64,000 nucleotides of DNA from Hyphomicrobiales bacterium (lineage in GTDB: Bacteria; Pseudomonadota; Alphaproteobacteria; Rhizobiales; Rhizobiaceae): the NCBI GenBank assembly GCA_900469345.1, contig UBWZ01000012.1, positions 124,001 to 188,000 of the forward strand, given 5' to 3'. A model generated the notes under the pieces. It made no database searches. It was not told where the DNA came from and saw only the letters and a list, made by a program, of their open reading frames with translations. The position numbers and the translations under genes were made by a program. Within the stretch, counting starts at the first letter, position 1. Each line of letters begins with the position of its first letter. Of the stretch, positions 45,219 to 54,728 are shown one piece after another.

Positions 45219-46376
45219 TTAGCGCTTGTGGGCGGTGTCGAGATGGCGCTCCATGAAGGCGGAATAGCGCGACATGCCGAAGCAGAACAGCCAAAAGATG
45301 AAGCCTGCGAAGACATAGCCGGTCACCGGTGTCACGGGTGTCGACCAGTTGGCGTCGGACTGGTTGAGGGTCACGATGCCGAGCAGGTCGAACATGCCGA
45401 TGATGGAAACCAGCGACGTGTCCTTGAACAGGCCGATGAATGTGTTGACGATGCCGGGAATGACCAGCTTGATGGCCTGCGGCAGGATGATCAGCCGCAT
45501 TTTCTGCCAGTAGCTGAGGCCGAGCGAATCGGCGCCCTCGAACTGCCCCTTGGGAATGACCTGGAGGCCGCCGCGGATGACTTCTGCCATATAGGCAGAG
45601 GAGAAGATCGAAACGCCGATCAGCGCCCGCAGCAATTTGTCGAAGGTCCAACCGTCCGGCAGGAACAGCGGCAGCATGACGCTCGCCATGAACAGCACGG
45701 TGATCAGCGGAATGCCGCGGATCACCTCGATGAACATCACGCAGAGCATCTTGATCACCGGCAGTTCGGACCGACGGCCGAGCGCCAGGATGATGCCGAA
45801 GGGAAGCGACACGGTAATCCCGAAGAACGACAGGATCAGGGTCACCATGAGGCCGCCCCAGAGCGGGGTTTCCACGTAAGGCAGGCCGAAAGGGCCGCCG
45901 ATCAGCAGGAAGAAGGCGATGATCGGCAGGATGATGAACAGCGCCAGCGCATTCCATCCCTTGAACGGTGCCTTCGGGATCAGCATCGGGATCAGCAGGA
46001 TCACGAACATCACCATGACCAGCATCGGCCGCCACCGTTCGTCGAACGGGTACCGGCCGAAGATGAACTGCTGGAACTTCGCGCCGACAAAGGCCCAGCA
46101 GGCTCCCGATTGCCCGTTGGGAAGCACGCCGCCCTGCTGGATGGTGGCACAGGCGGCACGGTTTTCGCCCGTCCAGCTGGCATGTATGAACAGCCAGTCG
46201 ATCATGCCCGGGACGATATAGACGATCAGCGCGATCGCCAGCAGCGTCAGCACGATGTCCTTGGGCGTGGCGAACAGCTTGGTGCGCAGCCAGTGGCTGA
46301 CCCCCGTTGCTCCGGGCGGTGCCGGTTGCGCCGCGACCATGTCACGACGCACGAAAGCAGGATTTGCGTTCGCCAT
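45219..46376 (-). CDS. aapM: General L-amino-acid ABC transporter permease AapM
   Basis: The 385-aa inner membrane protein has about eight helices and a large N-terminal extension compared with HisM. The EAA coupling loop is [45 protein letters not shown] periplasmic loop has two cysteines ([11 protein letters not shown] and GACWAFV). It pairs with AapQ. The aapQ stop overlaps an upstream ATG at 46382 (ATGA); I prefer ATG 46376, which has better ribosome spacing, but both are possible. Confidence 0.95.
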   Translation of the reverse strand: MANANPAFVRRDMVAAQPAPPGATGVSHWLRTKLFATPKDIVLTLLAIALIVYIVPGMIDWLFIHASWTGENRAACATIQQGGVLPNGQSGACWAFVGAKFQQFIFGRYPFDERWRPMLVMVMFVILLIPMLIPKAPFKGWNALALFIILPIIAFFLLIGGPFGLPYVETPLWGGLMVTLILSFFGITVSLPFGIILALGRRSELPVIKMLCVMFIEVIRGIPLITVLFMASVMLPLFLPDGWTFDKLLRALIGVSIFSSAYMAEVIRGGLQVIPKGQFEGADSLGLSYWQKMRLIILPQAIKLVIPGIVNTFIGLFKDTSLVSIIGMFDLLGIVTLNQSDANWSTPVTPVTGYVFAGFIFWLFCFGMSRYSAFMERHLDTAHKR

Positions 46377-46378
46377 GG

Positions 46379-47575
46379 TCATCTCTCCACCAGTGCCATC
46401 TTGGCATTGAACCAGTTCATGAAGATCGCCGTGCTGACGGAAATCGACAGGTAGATCACCAGCCACAGGGCGACGATCTCGACCGCCTGGCCGGTCTGGT
46501 TAAGCATCGTGCCGCCGATCGCCACGACGTCGGCAAAGCCCACCGCGACGGCGAGGGACGAGTTCTTGGTGAGGTTCAGATACTGGCTTGTCAGCGGCGG
46601 AATGATGATGCGAAGCGCCTGCGGCAGAACGATCAGACGCGTGACGGCTGCCGAGCGCAGGCCGAGCGCATTGGCGGCCTCGGTCTGTCCCTTCGGGACC
46701 GAGCGGATGCCGGCCCGGACGATTTCGGCGATGAAGGCTGCGGTATAGAACGACAGGGCGAGATAGAGCGACATGAATTCCGGCCCGAGCACCGACCCGC
46801 CGGTCAGGTTGAACTTGCCGGCGATCGGGAAGTCGAAGGTAACCGGAGAGCCGAGGGCGACGAAAGTCACGAGCGGCAGGCCGACGATCAGCGCAATGCC
46901 AGTCCACACCGTGTGGAACGGCTGGCCGGTGCGCATCTGCCGCTGCTTGGCCCAGCGTGCGATGACGATCGTCGCGATGACGGCGATCAGGATGGCGACA
47001 AGCATCATCCAGGTGCCGTCGCCCCAGATGGGTTTCGGCACGAACAGGCCGCGATTGTTGAGATAGCTGCCGAGCGGCAGGTTCAGGCTGTCGCGGGCCT
47101 GCGGCAGGATCGTGAGGACGCCCTTGTACCAGAAGAAGATCACCAGCAGCGGCGGGATGTTGCGGAACACTTCCACATAGACCTGCGCCAGCTTGGCGAT
47201 CAGCCAGTTGTTGGACAGTCGCGCGATGCCGACGATGAAGCCGATGATCGAGGCCGTGATGATGCCGATGATGGCGACCTGCAGCGTGTTCAGGATGCCG
47301 ACGACAAGCGCGCGGCCATAGGTGGAATCGCTGCTGTAGGCGATCAGCGACTGGCCGATGTCGAAGCCGGCGCGACCGTTCAGGAATCCGAAGCCGGACG
47401 CGATGTTTGCCCGCTGCAGGTTGTGTATCGTGTTCTGCGCGATCGTCCAGACGAACAGAACGAGCAGCGCCACTGTCAGGACCTGATAAAATATCCCGCG
47501 CGCCTTCGGGTCGTAGATGAGCGACGAGGCTTTCTTGGTGTTTGGCGTATCTGAATTGAGCGCCATGCCGGCCAT
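46379..47575 (-). CDS. aapQ: General L-amino-acid ABC transporter permease AapQ
   Basis: The 398-aa membrane protein has about eight helices and the coupling loop [45 protein letters not shown] further TM block is near the N-terminus ([17 protein letters not shown]). The start ATG 47575 has an AAGGGGAAAG ribosome site. It follows aapJ after a 105-nt gap that contains a strong stem-loop (47634-47660), and it overlaps the beginning of aapM. Confidence 0.95.
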   Translation of the reverse strand: MAGMALNSDTPNTKKASSLIYDPKARGIFYQVLTVALLVLFVWTIAQNTIHNLQRANIASGFGFLNGRAGFDIGQSLIAYSSDSTYGRALVVGILNTLQVAIIGIITASIIGFIVGIARLSNNWLIAKLAQVYVEVFRNIPPLLVIFFWYKGVLTILPQARDSLNLPLGSYLNNRGLFVPKPIWGDGTWMMLVAILIAVIATIVIARWAKQRQMRTGQPFHTVWTGIALIVGLPLVTFVALGSPVTFDFPIAGKFNLTGGSVLGPEFMSLYLALSFYTAAFIAEIVRAGIRSVPKGQTEAANALGLRSAAVTRLIVLPQALRIIIPPLTSQYLNLTKNSSLAVAVGFADVVAIGGTMLNQTGQAVEIVALWLVIYLSISVSTAIFMNWFNAKMALVER

Positions 47576-47633
47576 AAGCACTTTCCCCTTATATGTCCGT
47601 GATGGACATCGTCCCATTCGGGATTTTTTTAAT

Positions 47634-47660
47634 CCGGAGGCGGTTTTGCACCGCCTCCGG
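47634..47660 (-). promoter_or_regulatory. Stem-loop between aapJ and aapQ
   Basis: A perfect 10-bp GC-rich stem (47634-47643 with 47651-47660) with a 7-nt loop lies about 20 nt after the aapJ stop. On the minus strand it lacks a T run after the stem, so it may stabilise the aapJ message or attenuate transcription into aapQMP. This fits the usual excess of binding protein over permease. This is inference. Confidence 0.55.
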
Positions 47661-47680
47661 CTGCCGACATCAGGGTCGGT

Positions 47681-48703
47681 TTAGCGGATCGGCGGAGCGT
47701 ACTGCAGGCCGCCCTTGTTCCACAGGGCGTTGAGGCCGCGCTCGATCTTGAGCGGCGAGCTCGGGCCGACATTGCGGTCGAACACTTCGCCGTAGTTGCC
47801 GACCATCTTGACGATGTTGTAGGCCCATTCGTTGGTCAGGCCGAGATCGGTACCGATCTTGCCGCCGTCTTCTGCGCCGAGCATGCGCTTGATGTCAGGG
47901 CCGCCGCTGGCCTTCTTCTCGTCGATGTTCTTCGAGTTGATGTCGAATTCCTCGGCGTTCACCATCGCGTAGTGAACCCAGCTGACGATATCGAACCACT
48001 TGTCGTCGCCCTGGCGAACGGCCGGTCCAAGCGGCTCCTTGGAGATGACTTCCGGAAGAACCATGTTCTCGTCCGGGTTCTTCATCTTCAGGCGGATGGC
48101 GTAGAGGCCGGACTGGTCGGTGGTGTAGACGTCGCAGCGGCCCGAGTCATAGGCCGTCGTCGCATCTGCTTCCTTTTCGAAGACGACCGGGTTGTACTGC
48201 AGGTTGTTGGACTTGAAGTAGTCGGCGAGGTTGAGCTCGGTCGTCGTGCCGGTCTGGACGCAGACGGCGGCACCGGACAGTTCCATGGCCGACTTCACGT
48301 TGAGGCTCTTCTTCACGATGAAGCCCTGGCCGTCATAGTAGTTGACGGTGCGGAAGTTGAAGCCGAGCGACGTGTCGCGGCTGATCGTCCACGTGGTGTT
48401 GCGCGTCAGCACGTCGACTTCGCCGGACTGCAGGGCAGGGAAGCGGTCCTTGCTCGAAAGCGGGACGAACTTGGCCTTCTTGGCATCGCCGAACACGGCG
48501 GCTGCGATGCCGCGGCAGTAATCGACGTCGATGCCTGTCCACTCGCCCTTGTCGTCGGGGTTGGAGAAACCGGGGATGCCGGCGCTCACGCCGCAGGTGA
48601 CAAAACCCTTGGACTTTACGTCATCGAGCGTGGCTGCAGATGCAGCGGAAGCCAAACCCAGAACCGCAGCGCCAATCGCGGCGGACAGAAGCGTCGTTTT
48701 CAT
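47681..48703 (-). CDS. aapJ: General L-amino-acid ABC transporter substrate-binding protein AapJ
   Basis: The 340-aa periplasmic protein has a signal peptide (MKTTLLSAAIGAAVLGLASAASAA). The family 3 binding-protein domain contains GFVTCGVSAGIPGFSNPDDKGEWTGIDVDYCRGIAAAVFGD and LTRNTTWTISRDTSLGFNF. Four cysteines (VTCG, DYCRG, AVCVQ, GRCDV) may form two disulphides, as is usual for AapJ/BztA. It binds a broad set of L-amino acids. It is the first gene of the operon and divergent from metC. Confidence 0.96.
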   Translation of the reverse strand: MKTTLLSAAIGAAVLGLASAASAATLDDVKSKGFVTCGVSAGIPGFSNPDDKGEWTGIDVDYCRGIAAAVFGDAKKAKFVPLSSKDRFPALQSGEVDVLTRNTTWTISRDTSLGFNFRTVNYYDGQGFIVKKSLNVKSAMELSGAAVCVQTGTTTELNLADYFKSNNLQYNPVVFEKEADATTAYDSGRCDVYTTDQSGLYAIRLKMKNPDENMVLPEVISKEPLGPAVRQGDDKWFDIVSWVHYAMVNAEEFDINSKNIDEKKASGGPDIKRMLGAEDGGKIGTDLGLTNEWAYNIVKMVGNYGEVFDRNVGPSSPLKIERGLNALWNKGGLQYAPPIR

Positions 48704-49057
48704 TTTTCCCAACCTTTTTCTATGTTTATCTTTGATCCGATGACGCGGGTCATTGCCCTGTTTCCTCTGAACACGGCCGGCCACCCGCTGGCCTCCCGGT
48801 GCGGGTGCCGTTATGTCATTCACAAATACGCACAGGGTCAAGTCTCGCTCGCCCGAATTGCGGTCAAAATGAGGTTAATTGAATGATCTTGCCCATGAGC
48901 CGGGCAATTGCGCAATATTTGTGCTGTTTATGCTTATTTCTCGGTCGCCGTCTGCAACCGTATGGAGGGTTGCAGCGACGCCCGACGGGGGTTGACGCTG
49001 TTCTGCTCTAAGGCCAGAACTTGATAAGTATCTGCAGTGAGAAGCGAACCCCCAGAC
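48704..49057. other. Divergent aapJ-metC regulatory region
   Basis: About 350 bases contain no convincing gene. The minus-strand half has a CTTGAC hexamer (about 48843-48838) without a clear -10 at the right spacing. I could not place an NtrC or sigma-54 site. AT-rich stretches near 48900-48950 may hold the metC promoter. Confidence 0.4.
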
Positions 49058-50245
49058 ATGAGCGACAATCATTCTTCAGGCGGTGGCGCCGGCGTCAACA
49101 CGCGCCTGGCCCATATCGGTCACGATCCGCGCGATTTTCATGGCTTCGTCAATCCCCCCGTGGTGCACGGCTCGACCGTTCTGTTCCCTGATACCGCCAC
49201 GATGGAAGCGCGCAGCCAGAAATACACCTACGGGACACGCGCGACGCCGACGACGGATGCGCTGTGCAGGGCTTTCGATGAACTCGAAGGGTCGGCGGGC
49301 ACCGTCCTCGTTCCGTCGGGACTTGCGGCCATCTCCATCCCGTTTCTGGCCTATCTGTCGGCCGGCGATCATGCGCTCATCGTCGATTCCGTCTACACGC
49401 CCTGCCGGAATTTCTGCAACACCATGCTGAGGCGGCTCGGCGTCGCTGTGGATTATTACGATCCCGAGATCGGCGCCGGCATCGAGGCCCTGATCAAGCC
49501 GAACACGAGGCTGGTCCACACCGAGGCGCCCGGCTCCAACACGTTCGAGATGCAGGACATCCGCGCCATCAGCGAGGTTGCGCATCGGCACGGCTGCGTC
49601 GTCACCATGGACAACACATGGGCGACGCCGCTTTATTTCCGCCCGCTCGATTTCGGCGTCGATGTCTCCATCCACGCCACCACGAAATACCCCTCCGGGC
49701 ACTCCGATATTGTCATGGGCTCGGTATCCGCCAACGCAAAACACTGGCCGAAGCTGGAGGAAACCCGCATCGCCATGGGCATCTGCGGCGCACCGGACGA
49801 TTCCTACCAGATCCTGCGTGGGCTGCGGACCATGGGCATCCGGCTGGAGCATCACCAGAGGAGCGCGCTCGAGATCGCGCAGTGGCTCGAGGGCCATGAT
49901 GGCGTCGCGCGGGTGCTTCATCCGGCGCTGCCGAGCTTTCCCGGCCACGAGATCTGGAAGCGCGACTTCAAGGGATCGAGCGGTGTCTTCTCGATGGTCC
50001 TGAAGACCGATTCTGCCAATGCGCGGGCACGAACGCATGCCTTCCTCGATGCGCTGACCTATTTCGGGCTCGGCTATTCCTGGGGCGGCTTCGAAAGCCT
50101 GGCTGTCGCCGTCAACCTCTCGGACCGGACGATCCGCAAGGGGCCGGACGATGGCGTTTTGATTCGGCTGCAGATCGGGCTCGAGGACGTCGCGGATCTG
50201 AAGAAGGATCTGGAAGCCGGTTTCGCGGCCGCCGCAGCCGCCTGA
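49058..50245 (+). CDS. metC: Cystathionine beta-lyase
   Basis: The 395-aa PLP enzyme of the Cys/Met gamma family converts cystathionine to homocysteine for methionine synthesis. The PLP-lysine lies in SIHATTKYPSGHSDIVMG. Cofactor contacts are in YGTRATPTTDAL, LVPSGLAAISIPFLAYLSAGDH and TMDNTWATPLYFRPLDFG. It ends SWGGFESLAVAV...IGLEDVADLKKDLEAG. The divergent metC-aapJ arrangement is known in Rhizobium. Its TGA stop abuts the stop of the convergent flavoprotein with no gap. Start ATG 49058; GTG 49037 is possible. Confidence 0.94.
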   Translation: MSDNHSSGGGAGVNTRLAHIGHDPRDFHGFVNPPVVHGSTVLFPDTATMEARSQKYTYGTRATPTTDALCRAFDELEGSAGTVLVPSGLAAISIPFLAYLSAGDHALIVDSVYTPCRNFCNTMLRRLGVAVDYYDPEIGAGIEALIKPNTRLVHTEAPGSNTFEMQDIRAISEVAHRHGCVVTMDNTWATPLYFRPLDFGVDVSIHATTKYPSGHSDIVMGSVSANAKHWPKLEETRIAMGICGAPDDSYQILRGLRTMGIRLEHHQRSALEIAQWLEGHDGVARVLHPALPSFPGHEIWKRDFKGSSGVFSMVLKTDSANARARTHAFLDALTYFGLGYSWGGFESLAVAVNLSDRTIRKGPDDGVLIRLQIGLEDVADLKKDLEAGFAAAAAA

Positions 50246-51409
50246 TCAGCCCGCTCTGAAGCCGTACAGCCAGTCGAGATCGGCTGCGAGCGCCTCCGGC
50301 GGTCGCAGCGACAAAACCATGTCGCGGCCGAGCCGGATCGGTCCGCGGGCATGGTAGGCGAAGCGGTTGAACGTCCCGCGACTGCGCACCTTGGCGACAC
50401 GCGGCTGGCGGGCGCTCTCGTAGGCTGCCAGCGCCTGCGGCACGTCGCGGCTTTCGGCGAGGCAGCGGGCGAGCGTGAACCCATCCTCGATCGCCATGGA
50501 GGCGCCCTGTGCTGCAAACGGCGTGACCGCATGGGCAGCGTCGCCCACCAGCACCGTATCGCGACCATTGTGCCAGCGCCCCGTGCCGACCTCGAACAGC
50601 GGCCAGAAGGTCGGCTGCTCCGTCTGGCGCAGCAGATGCACGATGCGCGAATCCCAGCGGCGGAATTCGCCGTAGAGACTGCGCTTCTGGCTATCGTTGG
50701 CTTGCGCGTCCCAGGTCCGGCCCGGGCTGGCGCCGGAGGCGATGGCGACCATGTTGAAGCCGCCGATCTCCCGCAGCGGATAGGCAACGAGATGCGTGGA
50801 CGGGCCAAGGAATGCGGTGACCTGGTTCGTCTTCAGCCACGAGGGCACCAGCCTGTCTGGAAAGGTGAAGCGCCAGCAGACATGGCCGGAGAAGCTCGGT
50901 TGCGGACTGCCTTGGATCGCGGTGCGAACGTTCGACCAGACGCCATCCGCGCCGATCACGAGCGGGTAGGCGACCCCCGTCAGCCGTGCGAGCGTCGCAT
51001 GCGGCGCGTCTCGGACAGCGGTGTCCAGATGGAGCGTGCAGAGAGGGTTTGCTTCGACGGCATGCATGAGCACGCGCTGCAGCGTTGCCCGGTGCAGCAC
51101 GCCATAGGGCGCTCCCCAGCGATTTCGCGCGTAGTCTCCGGCCGGAACATGGGCGAGAGCGCGCAGGGAGGTGCCTGAGACCAGGGAGATCTGCGCCGGC
51201 TCGGTCCAGACCGCTTCCAGCTGCGACAGCAGACCAAGCTCGCCCAGAAGGCGCGAGGCGTTCGGCGAGACCTGCAGCCCGGCGCCCACCTCGACGAGAT
51301 GAGGCGCCTGCTCGAACAGGTCGGACGCGATGCCGTGGCGTGCGAAGGCAAGCGCCGCGGCGAGACCGGCGATACCGGCCCCCACGATCGCGACTTTTTC
51401 GATCGGCAT
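50246..51409 (-). CDS. FAD-dependent aromatic-ring monooxygenase (salicylate hydroxylase-like)
   Basis: The 387-aa class A flavoprotein monooxygenase has the N-terminal FAD motif VAIVGAGIAGLAAALAFARHG, the DG motif VIGADGVWSNVRTA (about 155-168), and the FAD-ribityl motif VLVGDAAHAVTPFAAQGASMAIEDG (about 285-309). No membrane anchor is present. Relatives hydroxylate salicylate, 6-hydroxynicotinate or ubiquinone precursors, and the substrate is not readable. It starts 11 nt after the CHCC zinc-finger gene, so the two are one transcript. Confidence 0.88.
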   Translation of the reverse strand: MPIEKVAIVGAGIAGLAAALAFARHGIASDLFEQAPHLVEVGAGLQVSPNASRLLGELGLLSQLEAVWTEPAQISLVSGTSLRALAHVPAGDYARNRWGAPYGVLHRATLQRVLMHAVEANPLCTLHLDTAVRDAPHATLARLTGVAYPLVIGADGVWSNVRTAIQGSPQPSFSGHVCWRFTFPDRLVPSWLKTNQVTAFLGPSTHLVAYPLREIGGFNMVAIASGASPGRTWDAQANDSQKRSLYGEFRRWDSRIVHLLRQTEQPTFWPLFEVGTGRWHNGRDTVLVGDAAHAVTPFAAQGASMAIEDGFTLARCLAESRDVPQALAAYESARQPRVAKVRSRGTFNRFAYHARGPIRLGRDMVLSLRPPEALAADLDWLYGFRAG

Positions 51410-51420
51410 GGGCGTGACGG

Positions 51421-51666
51421 TCAGGCCGCCTTGACGTGGTAGGTGCAGCCGGGCGGGTCGGTCTGGTCGGAGGCGAGCGCCGGATTATACCGGTAGAGCG
51501 TCGAACAGTAGGAGCAGACCTTCTCGATCTCGTCGCCCATGTCGATGAAGATATGGGGATGGTCGAACGGCACCGAAGCACCGGTGCACATGAACTCCTT
51601 CACGCCGATCTGGATCGTCGGATAGCCGCCGTCGTTCTGGAAGTGGGGGATGCTGTGCCCGGCCAT
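51421..51666 (-). CDS. CHCC zinc-finger protein (NDUFS6-like)
   Basis: The 81-aa protein has the zf-CHCC pattern: FMCTGASVPFDHPHIFIDMGDEIEKVCSYCSTLYRY (Cys...His...Cys-x2-Cys), a domain shared with the 13-kDa zinc subunit of mitochondrial complex I. In alphaproteobacteria it is a likely accessory complex I subunit. An adjoining glycine/proline-rich start (AGHSIPHFQNDGG) is typical. ATG 51666 has a GGAG site at 8 nt; an in-frame TTG at 51678 is unlikely. It is cotranscribed with the flavoprotein monooxygenase. Confidence 0.85.
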   Translation of the reverse strand: MAGHSIPHFQNDGGYPTIQIGVKEFMCTGASVPFDHPHIFIDMGDEIEKVCSYCSTLYRYNPALASDQTDPPGCTYHVKAA

Positions 51667-51836
51667 GATGGTCTCCAATAGTCTGATTTGCGGCGGACAT
51701 TATCGCCCTGCGCAGGAATTGTGTAGTACCAAAGCGTCGCGGCCCGGTTTTCCCCGCCGTCGTCGGATCACCCCCGTCGGCAGGGTTCAACTGGGGCAGG
51801 GGATGGCGTATGTTCGGGCAAAAACAGGATGCAATC

Positions 51837-52613
51837 ATGAACCTCAACGTCCCGACCTTCTCCTCCTTCACCCATGACGGCCTGAACCTCGCCTATTTCG
51901 ACGAGGGAGATCCGTCCGGCGCGCCGGTTCTCCTCATTCACGGCTTCGCGTCGAGCGCCGCCGTCAACTGGGTCCATCCGGGTTGGCTGAAGACGCTCGG
52001 CGACGCCGGCTACCGGGTGATTGCGATGGACAACCGGGGCCACGGCGCAAGCGACAAGCCGGGTCAATCCGAAGCCTACCGGCCCTGGGTGATGGCTGAG
52101 GACTCCATCGCGCTCCTCGATCACCTGCGCATCACGCAGGCGCATCTCTTCGGCTATTCCATGGGCGCCCGCATCTCGGTGTTTGCGGCGCTCGCGCATC
52201 CGGATCGGATCCGCTCCCTGGTGCTCGGCGGGCTCGGCATCGGCATGACGGATGGCGTCGGCGACTGGGATCCGATTGCGGACGCGCTGCTTGCGCCGTC
52301 GCTGGACGACGTCAGCCACGATCGCGGTCGCATGTTCCGCGCCTTTGCCGATCAGACGAAGAGCGACAGGGCGGCACTTGCGGCCTGTATCCGCGGTTCG
52401 CGCGATCTTGTTGCGAGGAGCGACATGACGCGCATCGAGGCGCCGACCCTGATCGGCGTCGGCACCAGGGACGATATCGCCGGCTCGGCGCAGGAGCTTG
52501 CCGATCTCATGCCGCATGCCCAGGCGCTCGACATTCCGGGCCGCGACCACATGCTCGCCGTCGGCGACCGCGTGTTCAAGAAGGCCGTGCTGGATTTCTA
52601 CGCCGGGCTGTAG
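51837..52613 (+). CDS. Alpha/beta-fold hydrolase
   Basis: The 258-aa protein has an HG oxyanion motif (LLIHGFASSAAVNW), the nucleophile elbow GYSMGA (Ser about residue 111), an acid in GVGTRDDIAGSAQ and the catalytic His in GRDHMLAVGD. Family members are esterases, C-C hydrolases or lipases; the substrate is unknown. ATG 51837 is preferred because AGGA lies 8 nt upstream and the sequence aligns from there; ATG 51810 would add nine residues. It is divergent from the zinc-finger gene. Confidence 0.85.
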   Translation: MNLNVPTFSSFTHDGLNLAYFDEGDPSGAPVLLIHGFASSAAVNWVHPGWLKTLGDAGYRVIAMDNRGHGASDKPGQSEAYRPWVMAEDSIALLDHLRITQAHLFGYSMGARISVFAALAHPDRIRSLVLGGLGIGMTDGVGDWDPIADALLAPSLDDVSHDRGRMFRAFADQTKSDRAALAACIRGSRDLVARSDMTRIEAPTLIGVGTRDDIAGSAQELADLMPHAQALDIPGRDHMLAVGDRVFKKAVLDFYAGL

Positions 52614-52669
52614 CGGCAACGCCGACGTTTTCTGATCCTTGCGATCAACGGAATGCGATTTCAGCGCCG

Positions 52670-52697
52670 TTGGTTTTGTCGTAATCCTATTCTATAT
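52670..52697 (+). promoter_or_regulatory. Candidate cysE promoter
   Basis: TTGGTT (52670-52675), 16-nt spacer, CTATAT (52692-52697). The -10 is the perfect alphaproteobacterial consensus, 45 nt before ATG 52742. Confidence 0.5.
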
Positions 52698-52741
52698 ATG
52701 ATGCCTTAAAGACACTGCTGATCGCAGGCAAGGAGACGGCG

Positions 52742-53566
52742 ATGGCCGCACGGACCGATATCCGCCAGCAGGAGCTGGTCACCACTGTGGACCCGATCTG
52801 GGACACGCTGCGCCACGAGGCGGAAGCGGCAGCTCTTCAGGACCCGGTGCTGGCCGCCTTCCTTTACTCGACCGTGCTCAATCACCGGTCGCTGGAGGAT
52901 TCCGTCGTTCACCGCATCTGCGAGCGGCTCGATCATCCCGACCTGCAGGCCGTCCTGCTGCGCCAGACCTTTGCGGAAATGCTGGCCGATCGGCCGGAAT
53001 GGGGCTCGATCCTCAGGGTAGACATCCAGGCCTTCTACGATCGCGACCCTGCATGCCTCCGCTTCCTGGAGCCGGTTCTCTATTTCAAGGGCTTCCACGC
53101 CATCCAGACCCACAGGCTGGCGCACTGGCTCTGGAACCGAGACCGTTGCGACTTTGCCCTGTATCTCCAGAGCCGCGCGTCGAGCGTTTTCCAGACCGAC
53201 ATCAATCCGGCGGCGCGGATCGGCAAGGGGATCTTTCTCGACCATGCTACCGGCCTCGTCGTCGGCCAGACTGCCGTGATCGGCGACAACGTCTCGATCC
53301 TGCACGGCGTCACGCTCGGTGGCACCGGCAAGGAGGGGGCGGACCGCCACCCGAAGATCGGCAATGGCGTGCTGATCGGGGCCGGGGCAAAGATCCTCGG
53401 CAATATCGAGATCGGCGCCTGCTCGCGGGTGGCTGCCGGCTCCGTCGTCCTGAAACCTGTTCCGCCGAAATCGACCGTCGCGGGGGTGCCGGCAAAGGTG
53501 GTGGGGACGGCCGGCTGCTCCGAGCCGGCAAGGCTCATGGACCAGCTTCTAGGCGCCGAGGAGTAG
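52742..53566 (+). CDS. cysE: Serine O-acetyltransferase
   Basis: The 274-aa enzyme acetylates serine in the first step of cysteine synthesis. An N-terminal helical domain (about 1-145) contains WDTLRHEAEAAALQDPVLAAFLYSTVLNH. The left-handed beta-helix of hexapeptide repeats follows (about 165-245: DINPAARIGKGIFLDHATGLVVGQTAVIGDNVSILHGVTLGG...NGVLIGAGAKILGNIEIGACSRVAAGSVV). The catalytic His/Asp lie in the DHATG and LHGVTLGG segments. An AAGGAGAC ribosome site precedes ATG 52742. Confidence 0.96.
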   Translation: MAARTDIRQQELVTTVDPIWDTLRHEAEAAALQDPVLAAFLYSTVLNHRSLEDSVVHRICERLDHPDLQAVLLRQTFAEMLADRPEWGSILRVDIQAFYDRDPACLRFLEPVLYFKGFHAIQTHRLAHWLWNRDRCDFALYLQSRASSVFQTDINPAARIGKGIFLDHATGLVVGQTAVIGDNVSILHGVTLGGTGKEGADRHPKIGNGVLIGAGAKILGNIEIGACSRVAAGSVVLKPVPPKSTVAGVPAKVVGTAGCSEPARLMDQLLGAEE

Positions 53567-53666
53567 CGCCCGTCCGCAGCGCCGATGCTTCTGGCATCGC
53601 GGCTTTACTTTCGCCTTTGTCCCATGGCAAAAGCGCCGCAACGCGAACCGCTCACGGAGAGAATGT

Positions 53667-53870
53667 GTGAAACCCGACGAAATCAAGAAGATCGACGCTT
53701 ACTTCAAGCGCCTCCTCAACCCGCAGATCATCGTCAAGGCTCGTCCTCGCAAGGATGATTCGGCCGAGGTCTATCTTGGTGATGAATTCCTGGGTGTCGT
53801 CTATGTCGACGACGAGGACGGCGAGCGGTCCTACAATTTCTCGATGGCAATTCTCGACGTCGATCTCTGA
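53667..53870 (+). CDS. DUF3126 family protein
   Basis: The 67-aa acidic protein (KPDEIKKIDAYFKRLLNPQIIVKARPRKDDSAEVYLGDEFLGVVYVDDEDGERSYNFSM...) matches the small DUF3126 family found across Rhizobiales. It has no signal peptide or membrane helix. Function is unknown. The GTG start at 53667 follows a GGAGAG site; no upstream ATG fits. It lies 100 nt after cysE and has its own terminator (53894-53919), so cotranscription with cysE is possible. Confidence 0.85.
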   Translation: MKPDEIKKIDAYFKRLLNPQIIVKARPRKDDSAEVYLGDEFLGVVYVDDEDGERSYNFSMAILDVDL

Positions 53871-54364
53871 TCTGCTGCATTGTCGGCAATATGAAAAAGC
53901 GGGCTACGGCCCGCTTTTTCTGTTTGTCGGGGAGGCGGCCGCGCCGGCAGCATCTTCGCCGGCAGCATGGGCCGTTTCGTCGCCAATCTTGAAAACCGCG
54001 CTCCGGATACCTTTCTATGAGCCTCCTCGAATGGAGGCCGACCGTATCGGGCGTGGCTCTGGTCGAGGAGGGACCATAGCGACACGTCCGTTGGCAATCC
54101 CGCAACGGCCGTGACGGCGCAAGATCGGCGCCAGCCTGGGCGCGCAGTATGCCTTGAGATTTGCTAAGCCTGGCACCGAAGCGACACCGCGATTGCCAGC
54201 TAGGTCCCGATTTGTCATCGTTGCGGGCGTCTGAAGCGTAATAGTGATTGCGCGAGTACGGAGGGGGCTTAAAATCGCCTTCCGATGAACTAAGTTAATA
54301 GACTGAAGTTCGGTCGTGAGCGCCCCACAGGAGCCGCCGCCGGACGACTGGGGAATGAACACAA
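53871..54364. other. 494-bp interval upstream of clpS
   Basis: It holds the DUF3126 terminator and probably the clpSA promoter. No coding frame has a ribosome site or recognisable motif. A near-tandem pair of GCCGGCAGCAT copies occurs around 53942-53970. I see no clear sigma-32 promoter before clpS. Confidence 0.5.
53894..53919 (+). terminator. Terminator after the DUF3126 gene
   Basis: A 10-bp stem AAAAAGCGGG/CCCGCTTTTT with a 6-nt loop ends in a T run on the plus strand. Confidence 0.85.
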
Positions 54365-54718
54365 ATGATCGCACGGCCGATCTCGATGCAAAACGAAAAA
54401 GGCGGCGACGGAGACAACACCAATCGCGGCACCTCTGTCATCACGCGTACCAAACCGAAAACCAAGAAGCCTAATCTCTATCGTGTCCTCCTGTTGAATG
54501 ACGACTATACGCCGATGGAATTCGTCATCCACATCCTGGAGCGTTTCTTCCAGAAGGATCGGGAGGCTGCGACGCGTATCATGCTCCACGTCCACAATCA
54601 CGGCGTGGGTGAATGCGGAATATTCACATACGAAGTAGCGGAAACCAAAGTGTCCCAGGTTATGGACTTCGCCCGGCAACACCAGCATCCGCTGCAATGT
54701 GTTATGGAAAAGAAGTGA
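54365..54718 (+). CDS. clpS: ATP-dependent Clp protease adaptor ClpS
   Basis: The 117-aa adaptor delivers N-degron substrates to ClpAP. After a flexible N-terminal extension of about 35 residues comes the core: [27 protein letters not shown]. The Asn-Asp-Asp part and the His pair in [23 protein letters not shown] form the N-degron pocket. Many alphaproteobacteria encode ClpS1 and ClpS2; this one lies directly before clpA and is the ClpS1 type by context. It ends 10 nt before the clpA start. Confidence 0.95.
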   Translation: MIARPISMQNEKGGDGDNTNRGTSVITRTKPKTKKPNLYRVLLLNDDYTPMEFVIHILERFFQKDREAATRIMLHVHNHGVGECGIFTYEVAETKVSQVMDFARQHQHPLQCVMEKK

Positions 54719-54728
54719 GGAACCCGAC

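Noticed and set aside
48704..49057. Sigma-54/NtrC-type promoter before aapJ
   Set aside because: No GG-N10-GC element with the usual flanking consensus could be found by eye in the intergenic region.
53942..53970. Two near-tandem copies of GCCGGCAGCAT
   Set aside because: The repeat is short and of high GC content with only two copies, which chance can explain.
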